64,000 nt of DNA from Apis mellifera (lineage: Eukaryota > Arthropoda > Insecta > Hymenoptera > Apidae), in the NCBI RefSeq assembly GCF_003254395.2, contig NC_037653.1, positions 558,001-622,000 of the forward strand, given 5' to 3'. The notes below the pieces were generated by a model, which did no database searches, had not been told where the DNA came from, and saw only the letters and a list, made by a program, of their open reading frames with translations. Made by a program: the position numbers and the translations under genes. The stretch's first letter is position 1. The number at the start of each line of letters is the position of its first letter. Below are positions 1 to 12,879 of this stretch, piece after piece.

Positions 1-2978
1 ATCAAAATGAATAAAAAAATAACTTTTTAAAATTAATTTTCAAATTTATTTAAAAAGTATGGAAAAACCAATCGTAAAACCATATAACTCTTAGGCAACT
101 GAAATTATAATGCCAAAAGTTACAATAATAAATATTATATATGATACTGATATCATTGTAATTTTGGACAAAAAACAAAATCTATTTTCATATTATGTAA
201 ATCTGAAAGATGAAATTTGGATAAATATTAAATAGAATGATATTACCTTAGCAATTATAAATTTTGAGTGCCAATTGTCGATGTTATTAAATAAATAATT
301 AATAATGGAGATTGTATGCAGCATTTTTTTGCAGATACTTTAAAAGCTGTAAAACAAAATGATGTCTTTAATAATAATGTAAAAATTGAAATTATTTATA
401 ATACATAATTATCAAATAATAAAAATGAACAACATTAATAAATGTATTAATGATAAATCGGAATTTCAAATTCTCTTTGATATTCAATATATAAGAAATG
501 ATATTGTTAATCAAAATTAATAAAAATATATATATATATATTTTCATTAACAAATAAGATATTGAAATATAAATATGAAGATTTTCAAAACGTATCAAGA
601 TTTAAATTAAAAAGGAATTAAAATATGATTTATAATATCCCATTTTATCTTATTTTATTTTGTACATATATTTTTCATTTTGTATTTTTCATTCGATATC
701 AACATTTTCATATACTACAAAATATAAAAATAAATAACATAAATAAATATATTTCAAGTTAAGAAATATTGAATACTTTTAGGTTAGATTTTTAAAAACA
801 TTCAAGATTTTCAACATATTTAAAACGATAATTATTTAGAAGTGTAACTTCTTCACCGATTTCAATAAATTTAAATATGTTATCAAATTCATTATTTTGA
901 ATAAATTTATATTTCTTATACATATTATCATAACTCGATGTTAATTATTTAAATATTTAATACTTTATTATTAAAAAATTTTTGAAAAATTATATTTATG
1001 ATTAATTATACATATTATATTTTGCTTTTTAGAATATATGTCAATTAGTTATATTTAAATATTTATTATACTTTTTCTGAATGATACAATATTGAATATA
1101 TTAATTTGAAAATAATACATATACATATAGCAAAAATGATAATCAAATGAAGTTATATAAATTTTTAAATGCATTTAAATCTTATAATAAATTATAGTTT
1201 TCAATGAAACAAAAGTAATTCATATAATGAATTATGTAAATTATAATATTATTGTTATTATAATAACTGTAATTGTATTATTTTACAATTATTATTGTAA
1301 ATTTATATAAAAATACAATCACTATTAAAGAATAAATCAATAAAATTTAACATATAATCCATTAATTTTTTTTTTATTGTTTATTGTTTAGATTAAATAT
1401 AAAAATATGGGTACTATTTACATCAAAATTCACAAAATCATAAATGTATTTATTAGTAAATAAATTCAAAAAAAGATTTTTTGCAATTATCTTGAAAATT
1501 AAAATCGAAATAACACATATAAAGAAAAATTTTTCAGAGTACTAACGAATTTGATAATATATTTCATAAATATTAAAATTGATGAGATAATCATTTTCTA
1601 AATAATTAAATTCTTCTAATAATATATTCTATTCTCTACATTATTTCTTTTTGATGTAAATTTTAAATATAAAAAATTTATTATAGCATTACAATAATAT
1701 CAATTAATATCAACAAATTGACTATTAAATATAAAATTTAAGTATTATAAATAATTCCAAAATAATTTATAAATATCAATTTTGTTAATATGATAAAATA
1801 GCAAGAAATTATATAATGCACAAATATATTGTAAATACATTATATAGATCTAGTATAGAATAATAATTCCTTTGTAGAAGTAATTGATATAGATCAAAAA
1901 TTTTCAATCTTTAAGAAATACTTATCATCAATACCAAAATTAAATAATTCTAGCACCACCAAAATATCATATACATATTAAAAATAAATGATGATAAAAA
2001 TTAATGATGATATAATGATGATATTAAATTTAATAAATAATACTTTATTAAATTTGTACTGTAATTATTTATTTTAAAATCATTTCTAGAAATATTTTAG
2101 AAAATAGTTTTGCTACATAATATAAAATAAATGAAATCTATATTTTTTTATAATAATTTATATTTTATTTGAACCTGTGGTTATTTAAAACTGAAAATAA
2201 AAAATTTTTAATGATAAAATTTTTATAAATCATCTATTCATAATTATATTTATTATTATATCATAATCCTAACTAAATGAATATATGTAAACATATATAT
2301 AATTTGTAATAATATAATTATATAATAATATAAATATTACAAAAATATTAACATGTACTAATGTAATAATATATTAATATAATATAAAAAATTTTAGTTT
2401 TAATATAATTTAATAAAAATTTATATATTTTTAACATTGAAATAACAAATATTTACTAAAATAAATAAATTTTATACTATATACTGTTATTATTAAAATA
2501 CTTTACCATTTAAATGTGTTTAACATTTATTATAAATTGTAATTTAAAGCTATTATAAATACAAATAAATAAATATTAATTATTAAATGAAGAAAATTTA
2601 TTATATTATATTTATATAATTCATATATATTCATAAAGCATAATATAATAAAAAAACTTGAACATTTATTAACGTAATATAAAAAACAAAAATATGTATT
2701 AAATATATTTAATATATTTTACTTGCATGAAGAATTTATATTATAAAATAAATATAATTATTTATATTCTAGCAATAAAAGTAGTAATAGAACATATAAC
2801 ATTTTTAATATAGATTGATATATATATATATATATATGATAATAAATAAAAAATTATTTTTATTAAAAATTTATTATTTTAGGATATTTTATCTGTAATT
2901 ATTTATTTTCTAAACATATTATTAAATGAAATATGTATATACATATATATTATGTGTATCATTAAATAAATTACTCAC
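1..2978. other. AT-rich sequence, no supported gene
   Basis: Extremely A/T-rich with frequent stops in all frames. On the minus strand there are a few short, protein-like open runs (about 820-960, 1510-1600 and 1890-1975), but I could not join them into a phase-consistent gene. In this composition, open runs of 25-55 codons rich in L, N, I, K and E are expected by chance. A short (AT)n tract lies near 2818-2837. Confidence 0.5.
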
Positions 2979-3030
2979 CGTTAATTCTATATGAACACGT
3001 GGCATATCTTTAGCAAAGCCACGTTTCAAA
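2979..3030 (-). CDS. candidate exon of an unidentified minus-strand gene
   Basis: A 52-base segment on the minus strand is flanked by a good acceptor (TGTAATAG) and a strong donor (GTGAGTAA). One frame is open and reads LKRGFAKDMPRVHIELT, ending in phase 0 at the donor; an in-frame ATG gives MPRVHIELT as a possible N-terminus. Its GC content is well above the flanks. A promoter-like element lies 230-270 bases upstream on the same strand (3259-3297). I could not find a phase-compatible next exon in 1-2900, so the gene is not assembled and no family is recognised. It could be a first coding exon, a 5' UTR exon, or chance. Confidence 0.3.
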
Positions 3031-3258
3031 CTATTACATATAATTTTTATAACACAAGAAAAAATTATTATAAAATATGTTTTTATTAAATAATTTAAGA
3101 TTTTCAAAAATAATTTAATTATTTTGAATTTTTCACTAAATATTTTATTTAGTATACAATTCCAATTGAATTTTTCCTTTATCACAATTATTCCAAAATT
3201 GTTAATGGTAATCTCTAATCTTCCAAAGATCTGATATAATATGCTCATTTGAAAGTAA

Positions 3259-3297
3259 TAGAGAAGAAAATAAATAACGCGATTGTTATGCCATCTA
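3259..3297 (-). promoter_or_regulatory. promoter-like element shared with kanadaptin
   Basis: Read on the minus strand, this begins TAGATGGCATA, continues with AATCGC, and ends in a T-rich TTATTTTCT stretch. Almost the same string lies upstream of the kanadaptin start codon (41926-41961, plus strand), with only a few differences. The AGATGGC core resembles the YY1/Pleiohomeotic site found at many housekeeping transcription starts (family knowledge). That it marks a transcription start directed to lower coordinates is inference. Confidence 0.4.
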
Positions 3298-3299
3298 TC

Positions 3300-6200
3300 G
3301 GAACACGAGTTTTATGTTTTTATGTGACAGTAAATTGTAACTTTTATATAATGCGATATACAATGTCAATAACTAAAATTATGATATTTAATGTTGCATG
3401 AAAACATATTTTCATGGTGATAGAGCATTTATCATTTAATTATTTATCATAATATAATAATTTAATATAATAATTTAATAATCATTGTATTCTATATCTT
3501 TGCATTTTATGAAACCTGATATTGATTGAATAAAAGACAAAATTTTTAATTAATAAAGAAATCAATTTATTAATTCTTTTAAATTTATATATATGTTAGA
3601 ATTAAAAAAGATTTTTAATATCTAATATAATACAATAATACAATATAATAATACAATATTTGATAAGTTATAACAAAGTGCTTCTGAAAAGAAAATTTAT
3701 TCAGAACAATCAAAATAATTTTATAAATAATACATGATTTTTATCAAGAGAATAAAGCAAAGACTAATCCCTAGATAGCTAGCTAGATAGCAAGCTTGTA
3801 AATCGAATTGAAATCACATAATAAATTAATAATCATTATAAATTCATTCAATTCAATCAAAAAATTCTAACACAAAAAGAAACTCAGTTAATCAAATAAA
3901 AAATTTTAATATTAATATTACCTGTAGAATTTTCAGTTAAATAAATAATTATTAAAGTTTTATAAATAATTTATTAATTTACTATAAGGAATATAATTGT
4001 TTTTATATACTAATTATGTTTTCAATCAAATAATTCCTTTGTCAGAAAATTTAATTATCATTGAATATGTGTTTTATAACAAACGGTTTACTTTTGCGTA
4101 TCACAAACAAAATGATATGGTATATTTATTTTTAATATGTAGAATACTCGGACGACTTCAACGAATTCCGACACAATAACACAATAATATATTAAATTAG
4201 CTAATTTAAAGTCCTAATCCATAATAAGTAATGATTATCGTAAATAAATAATCTTTTTTATACATTTTAATATCGCTATATATTTTGCTTCCGTCATTAA
4301 TAAAGTTAATATTCGTTAATTTCAAGAGTTTTATATATTTGATTATTTAATAAAAAAATTTAATTAATATAAAATCATCAACATTTATATATCATTTATT
4401 TTTCATTTGATTTGTAAGTCAATTCCATGTCAATAGTGTTCTTTTAAGTATCTGAACATTAATTTTGTCGCTTTCATTATTCAATTTTATAATTGTTGAA
4501 TTTCAAATTATACATGCTAAATGTGATATTAAGTATAAATATAAATAAATGAATGTTTTCAGGATATAATCACAGTGTTTCTCTGTATGGTAATCACGAA
4601 GTTTGTTTGTTTTTCTTTTTTCTTAACTGTATTCACTAGAAGATAAATACTGTTTCGATATTGAATCGATGAAGAAATTCGTTATATATTCTCGTTGAAA
4701 CATTGAAATCTAATTATCCACGAAAATTGTATTCTTAAGCAATAAGTAATGCATCAAATTTTTCAATATCGAAATCATAATATTCTTTCCATTTTGTTAA
4801 TCTTCTTTTAATTCTGATAAGTAATTAAAATATCATAGATCTGACATAAATCACGATCAATCACGTTTCTATCTCATTTTCAAAAATTTTAAAATAAACA
4901 AAAATTAAATTTGATATCACTCTATTCTCATTCTCTGAATATGAATTTAATACATCGGTTTTTATTTGCTTGCCAAATTATATAGAAAGATTTTAGATTT
5001 TTGTAAAGAAAATTTAAATTCGATTTTAAAGAAAATAAAAATAATGAAACATAATTATTTTAATTCAAATATTATTTTATACATGTATTATAATATTATA
5101 AAATTATAAAAATATAAAATTTTAGTGATTTATTAGAACTAGATACATATTTAATACAATTCTTCATAATAAATAGTGAAAATGGTTTATTGAAATTTTT
5201 TTCTTACTGCTATAGAAATTGGTATTAGATGAATCAAAGACGCTATTTTATGATCTCAATATTTATTTATAAATAATGCTTGCAATTAATTGAATTATTT
5301 AAATATTATTATTTAGATATAGAGTTTAGCTTAAGCAAATAAATTTTCAATAATAATTTTTTCGCATAATCATATTCTAGAGTAAATAAAACTATAATAA
5401 ATGATTTTTTATAATTAAAAAAATTCGTCTTTCAAATGTATAGACATTTGAAGAATTATTTTTGCCTTATTGTATTTGCCTAAACATTGTAGAAAATTAT
5501 GTAATTTTAATTTATATACAAATTCGTAACATCTTTTTTATTGTTATATCTATATAAAAAAGTTTTAGTAATATATATTTTTAGTAATCTGAAGATGAGA
5601 ATTATCTACAAAGAATTAGAAAATGAATTGGAAAATGAGAATCAACTACAAAAAATTGAAAAATCAACAAAAAAAATAATATTTAAAATGCACAGAATTA
5701 TAATGTTGCAATATAAAATATATTTGATAATAACAATATAAATAAAAAAAAACGGAAAAATAATATTCACGAGTTGACAAAGTTTATAATATTGTAAAAT
5801 TTATTGTTGAAAAATAAAAAAAGAAGATTATTGTTCTGCATTTAGAGAATATATAAACTCAACTAACTTAAACATTCTAAATAATTCATTTATTTTTTAT
5901 GATAAGAAAAATGTCAACTACTGAAAATATATGAAATCATGCCTATTCTTTATAAGCATGACAAATTTTCTCAAAATTACTTTTTTTTCAAAATTATTGC
6001 AATTTTTTTTAAATAGAACTATAAAGTTTTATTATCACAATAATAGATAAGAAAAATGATATATATATATATATATGTTATGATCTTGAATACAAAAAAT
6101 TCAAAAAAAGTATAAACAAAAATAGTAAAATAATAACTATAATTAAAAGATCAATAAAAGAAAAATTATTTTATTAAAATATATTATAATATAATAAACT

Positions 6201-6900
6201 TTTGTAAATAATTTATGAATGATTCTCTATTCCTTATTATTCATTTCAATTTATTCATTAATATTAATGTACAGTTTGATTTTATTTCTTTTATATTTTG
6301 TAATTGTTATGAGAATACCATTGTAAACTGTTGATTTTTAATTGTATCCCAAAGTAAAATGAAATAAATTAAAAAAATAAAGATAATGCAATATGAAGAT
6401 TTCAAAATAACGAATCAATTTCAAATTTTTCTTATGTTTCTAAAAATGTATTATAATATTAATAAAATTTTATATATACTAATATTAATAAAATGTAAAT
6501 AATATTAATAAAATTTGTTTTTAATTAAATTATTAAATAAACTTTTATATAAAATTAAATATTGACATTAGTTTCTTCTTTCATACATTACTTACATTAC
6601 ATAGTTACTTCCTTCTTAGTACGTTAGTTTTTTCTTTTATTAGAATTATTTAGATTTTTTTTTTTTTTTTTTTTTTTTTTTGATTGATTCAAGTTAATGA
6701 TTGTATGATATTATGTTATTCCTATAGAATAATGATATAGAGCAAAGTTGAAAAAATTATAAGAAGCTCTGTACAAACATTTCAATTGTATATAGAAAAA
6801 TATATTGAAAAAAATCATTGAATTTCAGTAAAGTTTTAAAGTTTCACTAATTCAGCTATTTTTAAAAACATGTGATATTAAACAATCAAAAAAAAAAAAA
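3300..6900. other. AT-rich intergenic sequence
   Basis: No gene recognised on either strand. Open frames such as 3997-4179 and 5541-5741 have the K/N/I/L/F-rich composition expected from A/T-rich DNA and no recognisable motif. Simple repeats include an (AT)n run near 6059-6076 and an uninterrupted T tract of about 25 bases at 6655-6681. Confidence 0.5.
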
Positions 6901-6939
6901 AACGATCAAAGTCAGTTATTGGATGTAAAGGATGCAAAT

Positions 6940-8635
6940 AGAGAAAATGTATAAGTACAATGAAGTTTTAATCTACAAAAGTGAACTTCCAAATATTCAG
7001 ATATCTGATCTTGCGATTTTATTATTTCAAGTACAGAAATCAAAGTATCATGATTTTGAGAACTAAAAATGATATTCAACTTGAAAAATGATATTAAATT
7101 TCTAAAGCAAAAAATAACAATATTATATAATGAAAACAATGTAACAAATTCATGTCAATATTAAAGACAAAAGTAATATGATAAAGTGTGTAAACATATT
7201 GCATCCTGATGTGAAAAGCAAATTTGAAAGTATTTCATCATTGTCAAAAAAAATTATAATGCGGCGCATTGACTCAATTAGTAACAAATTCACAGAATAG
7301 CAAAGATTTTATTTGGTTTAGTACTGAATGAAAGCACAGAACGAAGACACAATTGCTCATTTTTATTCGTGTAATTAATGAAAATTTCATCATCACTGAG
7401 GAATTACTTGGCTTCAGAATCAATAAAAGATAGAATCATATTACTGATCAGGACTTACTCGAATATGTTGTGAATTGTATAAAAAATTGTGTAAAAAAGT
7501 GGTTCCTGAAACAAAATGCAATTACAACAGAACTTTAGTGAAAAAAAAAATGTAAGTATGAAGGTTTTAACAAAGTTACAAATACAAGACATAGACAGAT
7601 AGATATCTTATCTTTTCATTGTATTTTATATCAGGAGAGCTTTTGTAAAGCTGCATTGGTGAAAGTATGTAATAGATCCTAATGTGTGTACTGAACAAAG
7701 CAAAGGCACTCCATTATTCAAATCTTTTCTTGAGGATATAGAGACAAAATATGAATATATATATAGAATGTACGATGGTTGAATCTGAGCAAAGTGATAA
7801 AAAAAAGTCTTGACATTGCAGAATGAAATCCTCTTATTTCTAAACACGAAAAAGATATCTTATGATTTTATTACAAAAATAGGATATAAAAAGGAGATAT
7901 ATATTTGCAGTTGATGTATTTGAGAAATTGAATGAATTGAATGTTGAATTGAATGACATTGCAGGAAAAGAAATTGTTTGAACATGAAATGTGAAAGCAT
8001 GTAAAATCATCCGAAACAAAAGTAAGTCTATTTGCAAAACAAGCAAGTGAAAGCAATTTTTGTCATTTTTTTTTATTAGGAAAACAAAAAGTGCCTACTA
8101 AATGCTTGAAAGTGTTTCTGCTAAAATTAAGGATCATCTGCAGAATTTGGAGATCGCAAGAAGATTTCAGGATTTTAAGAAAATTGAGCCTAAATTCAAT
8201 TTATTCTTTTATTCCATCATTGCTGATATTGAAAACACCTGAGCTTGAACTTATTGACATGCAGTCATATTATACTGTGAAAGAAATGCTGTGTCTTTTA
8301 CAAGTCTTTGTCTGAAAAATTTTCATGTATAGAGAAATTTGTTGGGAAAATGTTTTCTATATTTAGTAAAGTTTTATATTAGCAAAGTTTTTCTTGCTTG
8401 AAAATCAACATGAGTAAATATAGATGCTTTTTGATAAACATAAATTAGCACAATAAATAAATTGAATAAAACTGTCACTATTTCATTTAATTTATATTTA
8501 TTGATTTTTATGGTATAATTTATATCTTTTCTGAAATGCAAAATTAAGTAATGAATGCAATCATTTTAAAAAGTGCGACTTTCTGCTAATTTCCACAAAA
8601 TGGTCCTCGAGCCAAAACAATTATCCAATCCTGAT
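6940..8635 (+). pseudogene. decayed hAT-type transposase (GTF2IRD2/ZBED-like)
   Basis: Broken reading frames on the plus strand keep the order of a hAT-superfamily transposase of the domesticated GTF2IRD2/ZBED type. A helix-rich segment with VNILHPDVKSKFESIS starts near 7178. The catalytic-core stretch after the usual DEST-like acidic motif lies at about 7320-7430 (LNEST, then IFIRVINENFIITEELLGF). A cysteine/histidine stretch HCILYQESFCKAALVK starts at 7613. FAVDVFEKLNELNVEL lies at about 7893-7950 and PELELIDMQS near 8230-8265. The C-terminal dimerisation segment (KMFSIFSKVLY, stop, QSFSCLKINMSKYR) runs 8347-8425. Multiple stops and frameshifts interrupt every part, so it cannot make a functional transposase. 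A possible 3' terminal repeat ends CCAATCCTG at 8625-8633. I found no matching 5' end. Confidence 0.8.
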
Positions 8636-8641
8636 CTAAGC
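6940..8641 (+). mobile_element. remnant hAT DNA transposon
   Basis: The transposase pseudogene is followed by non-coding sequence containing GGTCCTCGAGCC and ending CCAATCCTG (8633), read as a possible 3' terminal inverted repeat. The next eight bases, ATCTAAGC, would be the target-site duplication if the boundary is right. The left boundary is not visible: neither the inverted repeat nor the duplication was found upstream. The extent on the left is therefore approximate and the copy may be 5'-truncated. Confidence 0.55.
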
Positions 8642-11600
8642 TTTGTCTCACTTTTACTTGAATTGAACTAATATCACACGCGGAATGTTATTTAATAATT
8701 CAATGAGTATTAAGAAAAGATGATAAAACGTGTCAAAACAAATAGAATAAATGATTTTTAAACAAACTAATATAATCTGAATATTAATAATAATTAATAA
8801 TTTGAATATTAATTATTAACAAAATTTAATTATTAATAAATTAAGAAAAATTTTCTTTAATGAAATATATTATTAAAATACAATCATAAAAATTTTTTTT
8901 ATTTCTTTTGTATAATATTGGAAATTGTATTTCCAATATTATAAATAACTACTATTACTTATATTTTCAGATAAAACATTAAAATCACTTTCTAATATTA
9001 ATTCTAATATTTCTAATATTAATTCATTCCGTTCTAATATTCTACTTTTCTTTCAATATTGATTTTTTTATATATATAATATATTGATTAGATTAACTTG
9101 TTTCATCTGACAATTTTGCTAATTCAACATATGCTATTACAATTGTATTATGATTGCAATTTTTTTTTTTAATTAATGCTCAAACTTAATTAAGTTCAAT
9201 TCATACATTAAGTTCATGCATATAAAGTTGCAATATATAATGATTTTGTTTTATTATTTCTTTTATTTTATATGATGTCTTTTTTTTTTAATATATAAAT
9301 ATTATATTCAATGAATTTATATAATTCATATAGATTCTAATACAGAAAATATTGTTTTTTAATTAATTAATTAATTACTTGATCATATCAACATTTAAGA
9401 ATCATTGTGTTTCAAATTCAACGATAAAGACTTAGTAAACACCAGATGTAACTTTCTCTAACAATTAGTTTTATTTATATTCTATCTTTTTAAATTAACG
9501 AGTTATCAATTATATCTAATATTCTTTTATCTTTTTTCTAATATTCTTGTTTCTTTTTTATTTTGTTATGTTGTGTATTGTTTTCTATGTACTTTATCAA
9601 GTTATTGCTGATATAATGTTTCATTGAATTATATAAATAAAATTTGTTTTTATTTTTCATCATAATCTTATTTACGATTTATTAAATTGTATTTAATGAT
9701 AAGAAGTATTATTCATTATAATTATAGAATTAAATATTAGATAATTTATATTTATATATCTATTTTTTAAAATTAAATTAAATTAGCATAATATTTAAAA
9801 ATCATTTTGAAATCTTATTGATTTATTTTTTTTTTATATTGAATCTTCTTTTTGAAATCTTTTTAATTATTCTAATCGATATATTAATGTAATCAAAAAC
9901 AATTGTTACAATTGATGGAGGAATTATTCTTCTGATTGACTTTTCATTACATTTTCGTATAATTCTTTTAATTATTCTACAAATTTAAGTTCTTTTTTGC
10001 GATTTCATATCATTTATAATATTATTTAATATATTTTATAATATGTTGTAATATTTGTTTATAATGTAATTATTTATAATACATACTATTTATAATATTA
10101 TTTAATTTAATATTAAAATTATCAATATATGTATATATACCACTTTACTTACTTTCTGCATAAATAATAAGAAAATAAATATCATTTATCTTAAGAATGT
10201 TCAATAAGATATATATTCATTATAATTTTGCCATTAGATTTTTAATAAAGCTTTCGTAATATATTATTCCATTTATTAGTTAATTTAAAAACAATAATAA
10301 TAACAATCTCAAATCTATTATAAATATAATATTTATTTAAGTTGACAAAGTACGATATCTATGATCCAATTCATAATTGAATCAACTAATGATTAATATT
10401 AATAATAACTTTTAATATAAGCGAAGTTGACAAGATACGATGTACTTAAGTCACAATTGAATCAATCAACAATGATTAATTTTCGATTTCGAGTAAAAAG
10501 TTTTTCGTTCTGTTTGTCCAATTCGTAAATAATCGAAAAGATAATTTTACATACAACATAAAATATCGCGATATTGAATCGTCAATCGAAAAATGTTGAA
10601 AAGTTGCACGATTCTTTAATCTTCATCGAAAATAATTTCCATTTGTTTCTACAAAACATGACAAAATATATGTATCATCGATCATAAATATCATTTGTAA
10701 TCATTTATTATGCGATCAATATATTCGAACATGTAATTATAGCATTTTAAGTTGTTAAATCATTTTTGAGTCTCTCTATATTCATATTTATTTCTATCAA
10801 GATTCGAAAAACAATATTTATGAACTTTTCATAAATTTTATTAATTTTTTTATAAATTTTATTAAGGACTTTTAATAAGGACAATATATCAAAGCGATAT
10901 ATATTTTCATGTTTCCAAGATTTATAATTATAACAGGAATTTGGTGATTTTTTATTATAAATGTAACATTACTGTCATATTAAACCTATCAATAAAATTC
11001 ATTTAATTTTTTAATTTTTTATTTTTTAGTTTTATTTTTTTAGCTTATATTATAGTAAAAAATAAATAAATAAATAAAATATGTTTCGAAAAACGTATTT
11101 TTGTTCCAATTTGTGTAATCCATCAACAAAAATCTTGTCATATGATCGTTTAACTATATATATATTTTTTTTTTAATTTATTCCTACTCATCGAGTTATC
11201 GATGAAAAAAATGATAACTTTCTTTTTTATTGAAATTTTTTTTATTGAGATCATTTTCATATTTGATGAATGTTAAGATGATGTATTAATTTTATATTAA
11301 TCCGATCAATAAATTGTTGAATGAAAATCGCATAAAATTGATATTTCTTTTGTAATTATTTTCCTCATTGAATTTGTAATGTATAATATCTAATTGATTC
11401 GTGTATTGCATACTATCTATATTGAATTACCTCGATAAAAAGATATATTGAATAAAATAATTTTTATTTTTAGTTATTTTATTTTATTTATTATTTTATT
11501 TTTATTTTTTTAATTTATATTTATTTTATTTAATTTCTATTTGGTTTAATTTTATTGGATTTCTTTGATTTTATATTCAGTTTATATTTATTTTTATTTG

Positions 11601-11760
11601 TTTAAAAAAAATTTTAGAATCGTTTTTCAAAAGAACGATTCATTTGTGACTTATAGTTTTTTTGTTTTTCATGAAAAGTATTATACAATATAATAAAAAA
11701 GACTTTGAAAACAAACATAAGAAAAATTTATGATTGATAGATGACAAATAGATAGATATA
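8642..11760. other. AT-rich intergenic sequence with small repeats
   Basis: No gene is supported. Notable small structures are a perfect 15-bp-arm inverted repeat at 8911-8943, several TTCTAATATT copies at about 8990-9045, and an imperfect direct duplication, offset by about 85 bp, at about 10339-10485. Confidence 0.5.
8911..8943. repeat. perfect inverted repeat, 15-bp arms, 3-base loop
   Basis: The left arm (8911-8925, TATAATATTGGAAAT) is the exact reverse complement of the right arm (8929-8943), with loop TGT. It lies in otherwise featureless DNA, about 50 bases before a cluster of TTCTAATATT repeats. It is too short for a usual microRNA precursor and has no recognised role. Confidence 0.8.
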
Positions 11761-12346
11761 TAATAATTTATATAGTATTGTAACGACAAAGTTCGGAAAT
11801 TATTTGCTCGATTCATAAGACAATTGACAATTCTGATCTCAAAGATCGAAAACAGTCAAAACAAATTGACAACAGGTGATCTCTCAAGAGTTGGAATCGT
11901 CATTTGGTTACAATATAGGCTTTAGCTCCAGAATATCATAAGCCTGTGATCATTTCGCAGGAACGAGGATCTTGCCTTAATCGATGAAAGAATGACAATA
12001 AAAAATTCTTAACCCTATAATCCTATTCTACGAAGAGGGCATCAATCGAGAGGACACTGGCCGCCAATCCGGAAGTATATTAGCCTTACACAAGGCGGAC
12101 AAGGTTTCGATTCAGCCCTTCAGATGTATCAACGTTTTGACCACGCTCGTGAGAATAAATAGAATGAATAAATATATTTCCAAACCTATAAATAAAAACT
12201 TAATGAATGAATAGAAAGAGGGAAGGAGAAAAACGAGAAGATAGCTCCAAGTTCATGCGGTGGAGATCAGCTTAGCTTCAACCTCGAAATCTTCGTTTAT
12301 TAGAACACACTGTCCCAATAGTAACCAAGTCATAAAAGTTAGCGCT

Positions 12347-12431
12347 GGAGGGGGGGGGGAGAGGAGGAGGAGGAGGAGGAGGAGGAGGAGGAGGATGAGG
12401 AGGAGGAGGAGGAGGAAGAGGAGGAGAAAGA
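12347..12431 (+). repeat. (GGA)n microsatellite with poly-G start
   Basis: A G run is followed by about 25 GGA/GAG triplets with few interruptions. It is read as poly-Arg or poly-Leu in the open frames at 12253-12481, which are therefore artefacts of the repeat. Confidence 0.9.
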
Positions 12432-12603
12432 GAAACACCGACATGTTCGTTCATTATCAGCGATGCAAAGGAAGAGAGTAATGGATCGATGATTTTGGTG
12501 AAATCGCTGGAGCTTTAAACAAGGGGTAGGGCCCCCACCATAAGCGACTACGTTGTCCTCGCGAAAGCTAAAAGGTCACAAGAAATAAAAAATCGAGACA
12601 TGA

Positions 12604-12858
12604 AATGATTATGCTGGTATATATTCTTCGCCTCCCTCGAGGCCCACTCCTGAGGATATTCGCCAGGAATACAGACAAAGATCAACTCCAAGTAATGGCG
12701 TCTCGATGTTAGAATCGATTAAAAAGATGAAAGTGATGAATCGAAAAGATTGCAGGATATTTGTTGTTAATTGTGAAGAGAAGGAGGCTTCATCTACGAT
12801 CGAAATCGTGAAGCGAATGATTTCCGTGATTGATTTGGAGGTCCAATTGAGATCTCAG
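12604..12858 (+). CDS. candidate coding exon, function unknown
   Basis: An 85-codon run is open on the plus strand, entered just after a TGA (12601-12603) and ending at a good donor (TCTCAG then GTACGTGA). The predicted peptide looks protein-like: a Pro/Ser-rich start (SSPPSRPTPEDIRQEYRQRS), then a mixed charged and hydrophobic stretch (KDCRIFVVNCEEK, EIVKRMISVIDLEVQLRSQ). There is no clear upstream acceptor; the best is a pyrimidine-rich stretch ending CCTCGAG near 12641. The complementary frame is also open over most of this stretch, which weakens the case. No family is recognised. It may be an exon of a gene extending outside the window, or chance in a GC-rich patch. Confidence 0.25.
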
Positions 12859-12879
12859 GTACGTGATTTTCAACAATAA

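Noticed and set aside
820..960. Minus-strand open run of about 55 codons ending in a stop, resembling a last exon
   Set aside because: Composition is A/T-driven, no acceptor fits the phase of the candidate exon at 2979-3030, and no motif is recognised.
2922..3248. 108-residue minus-strand protein read as one exon
   Set aside because: The middle is AT-driven, a good acceptor interrupts it at 3031, and the donor at 2978 ends the plausible part; only the 52-base exon is kept as a candidate.
7626..8056. Overlapping minus-strand open frames in the 7.6-8.1 kb region
   Set aside because: They are antisense to the broken hAT transposase and have no features of their own.
12253..12481. Poly-Arg and poly-Leu open frames on both strands
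   Set aside because: Produced entirely by the (GGA)n microsatellite.
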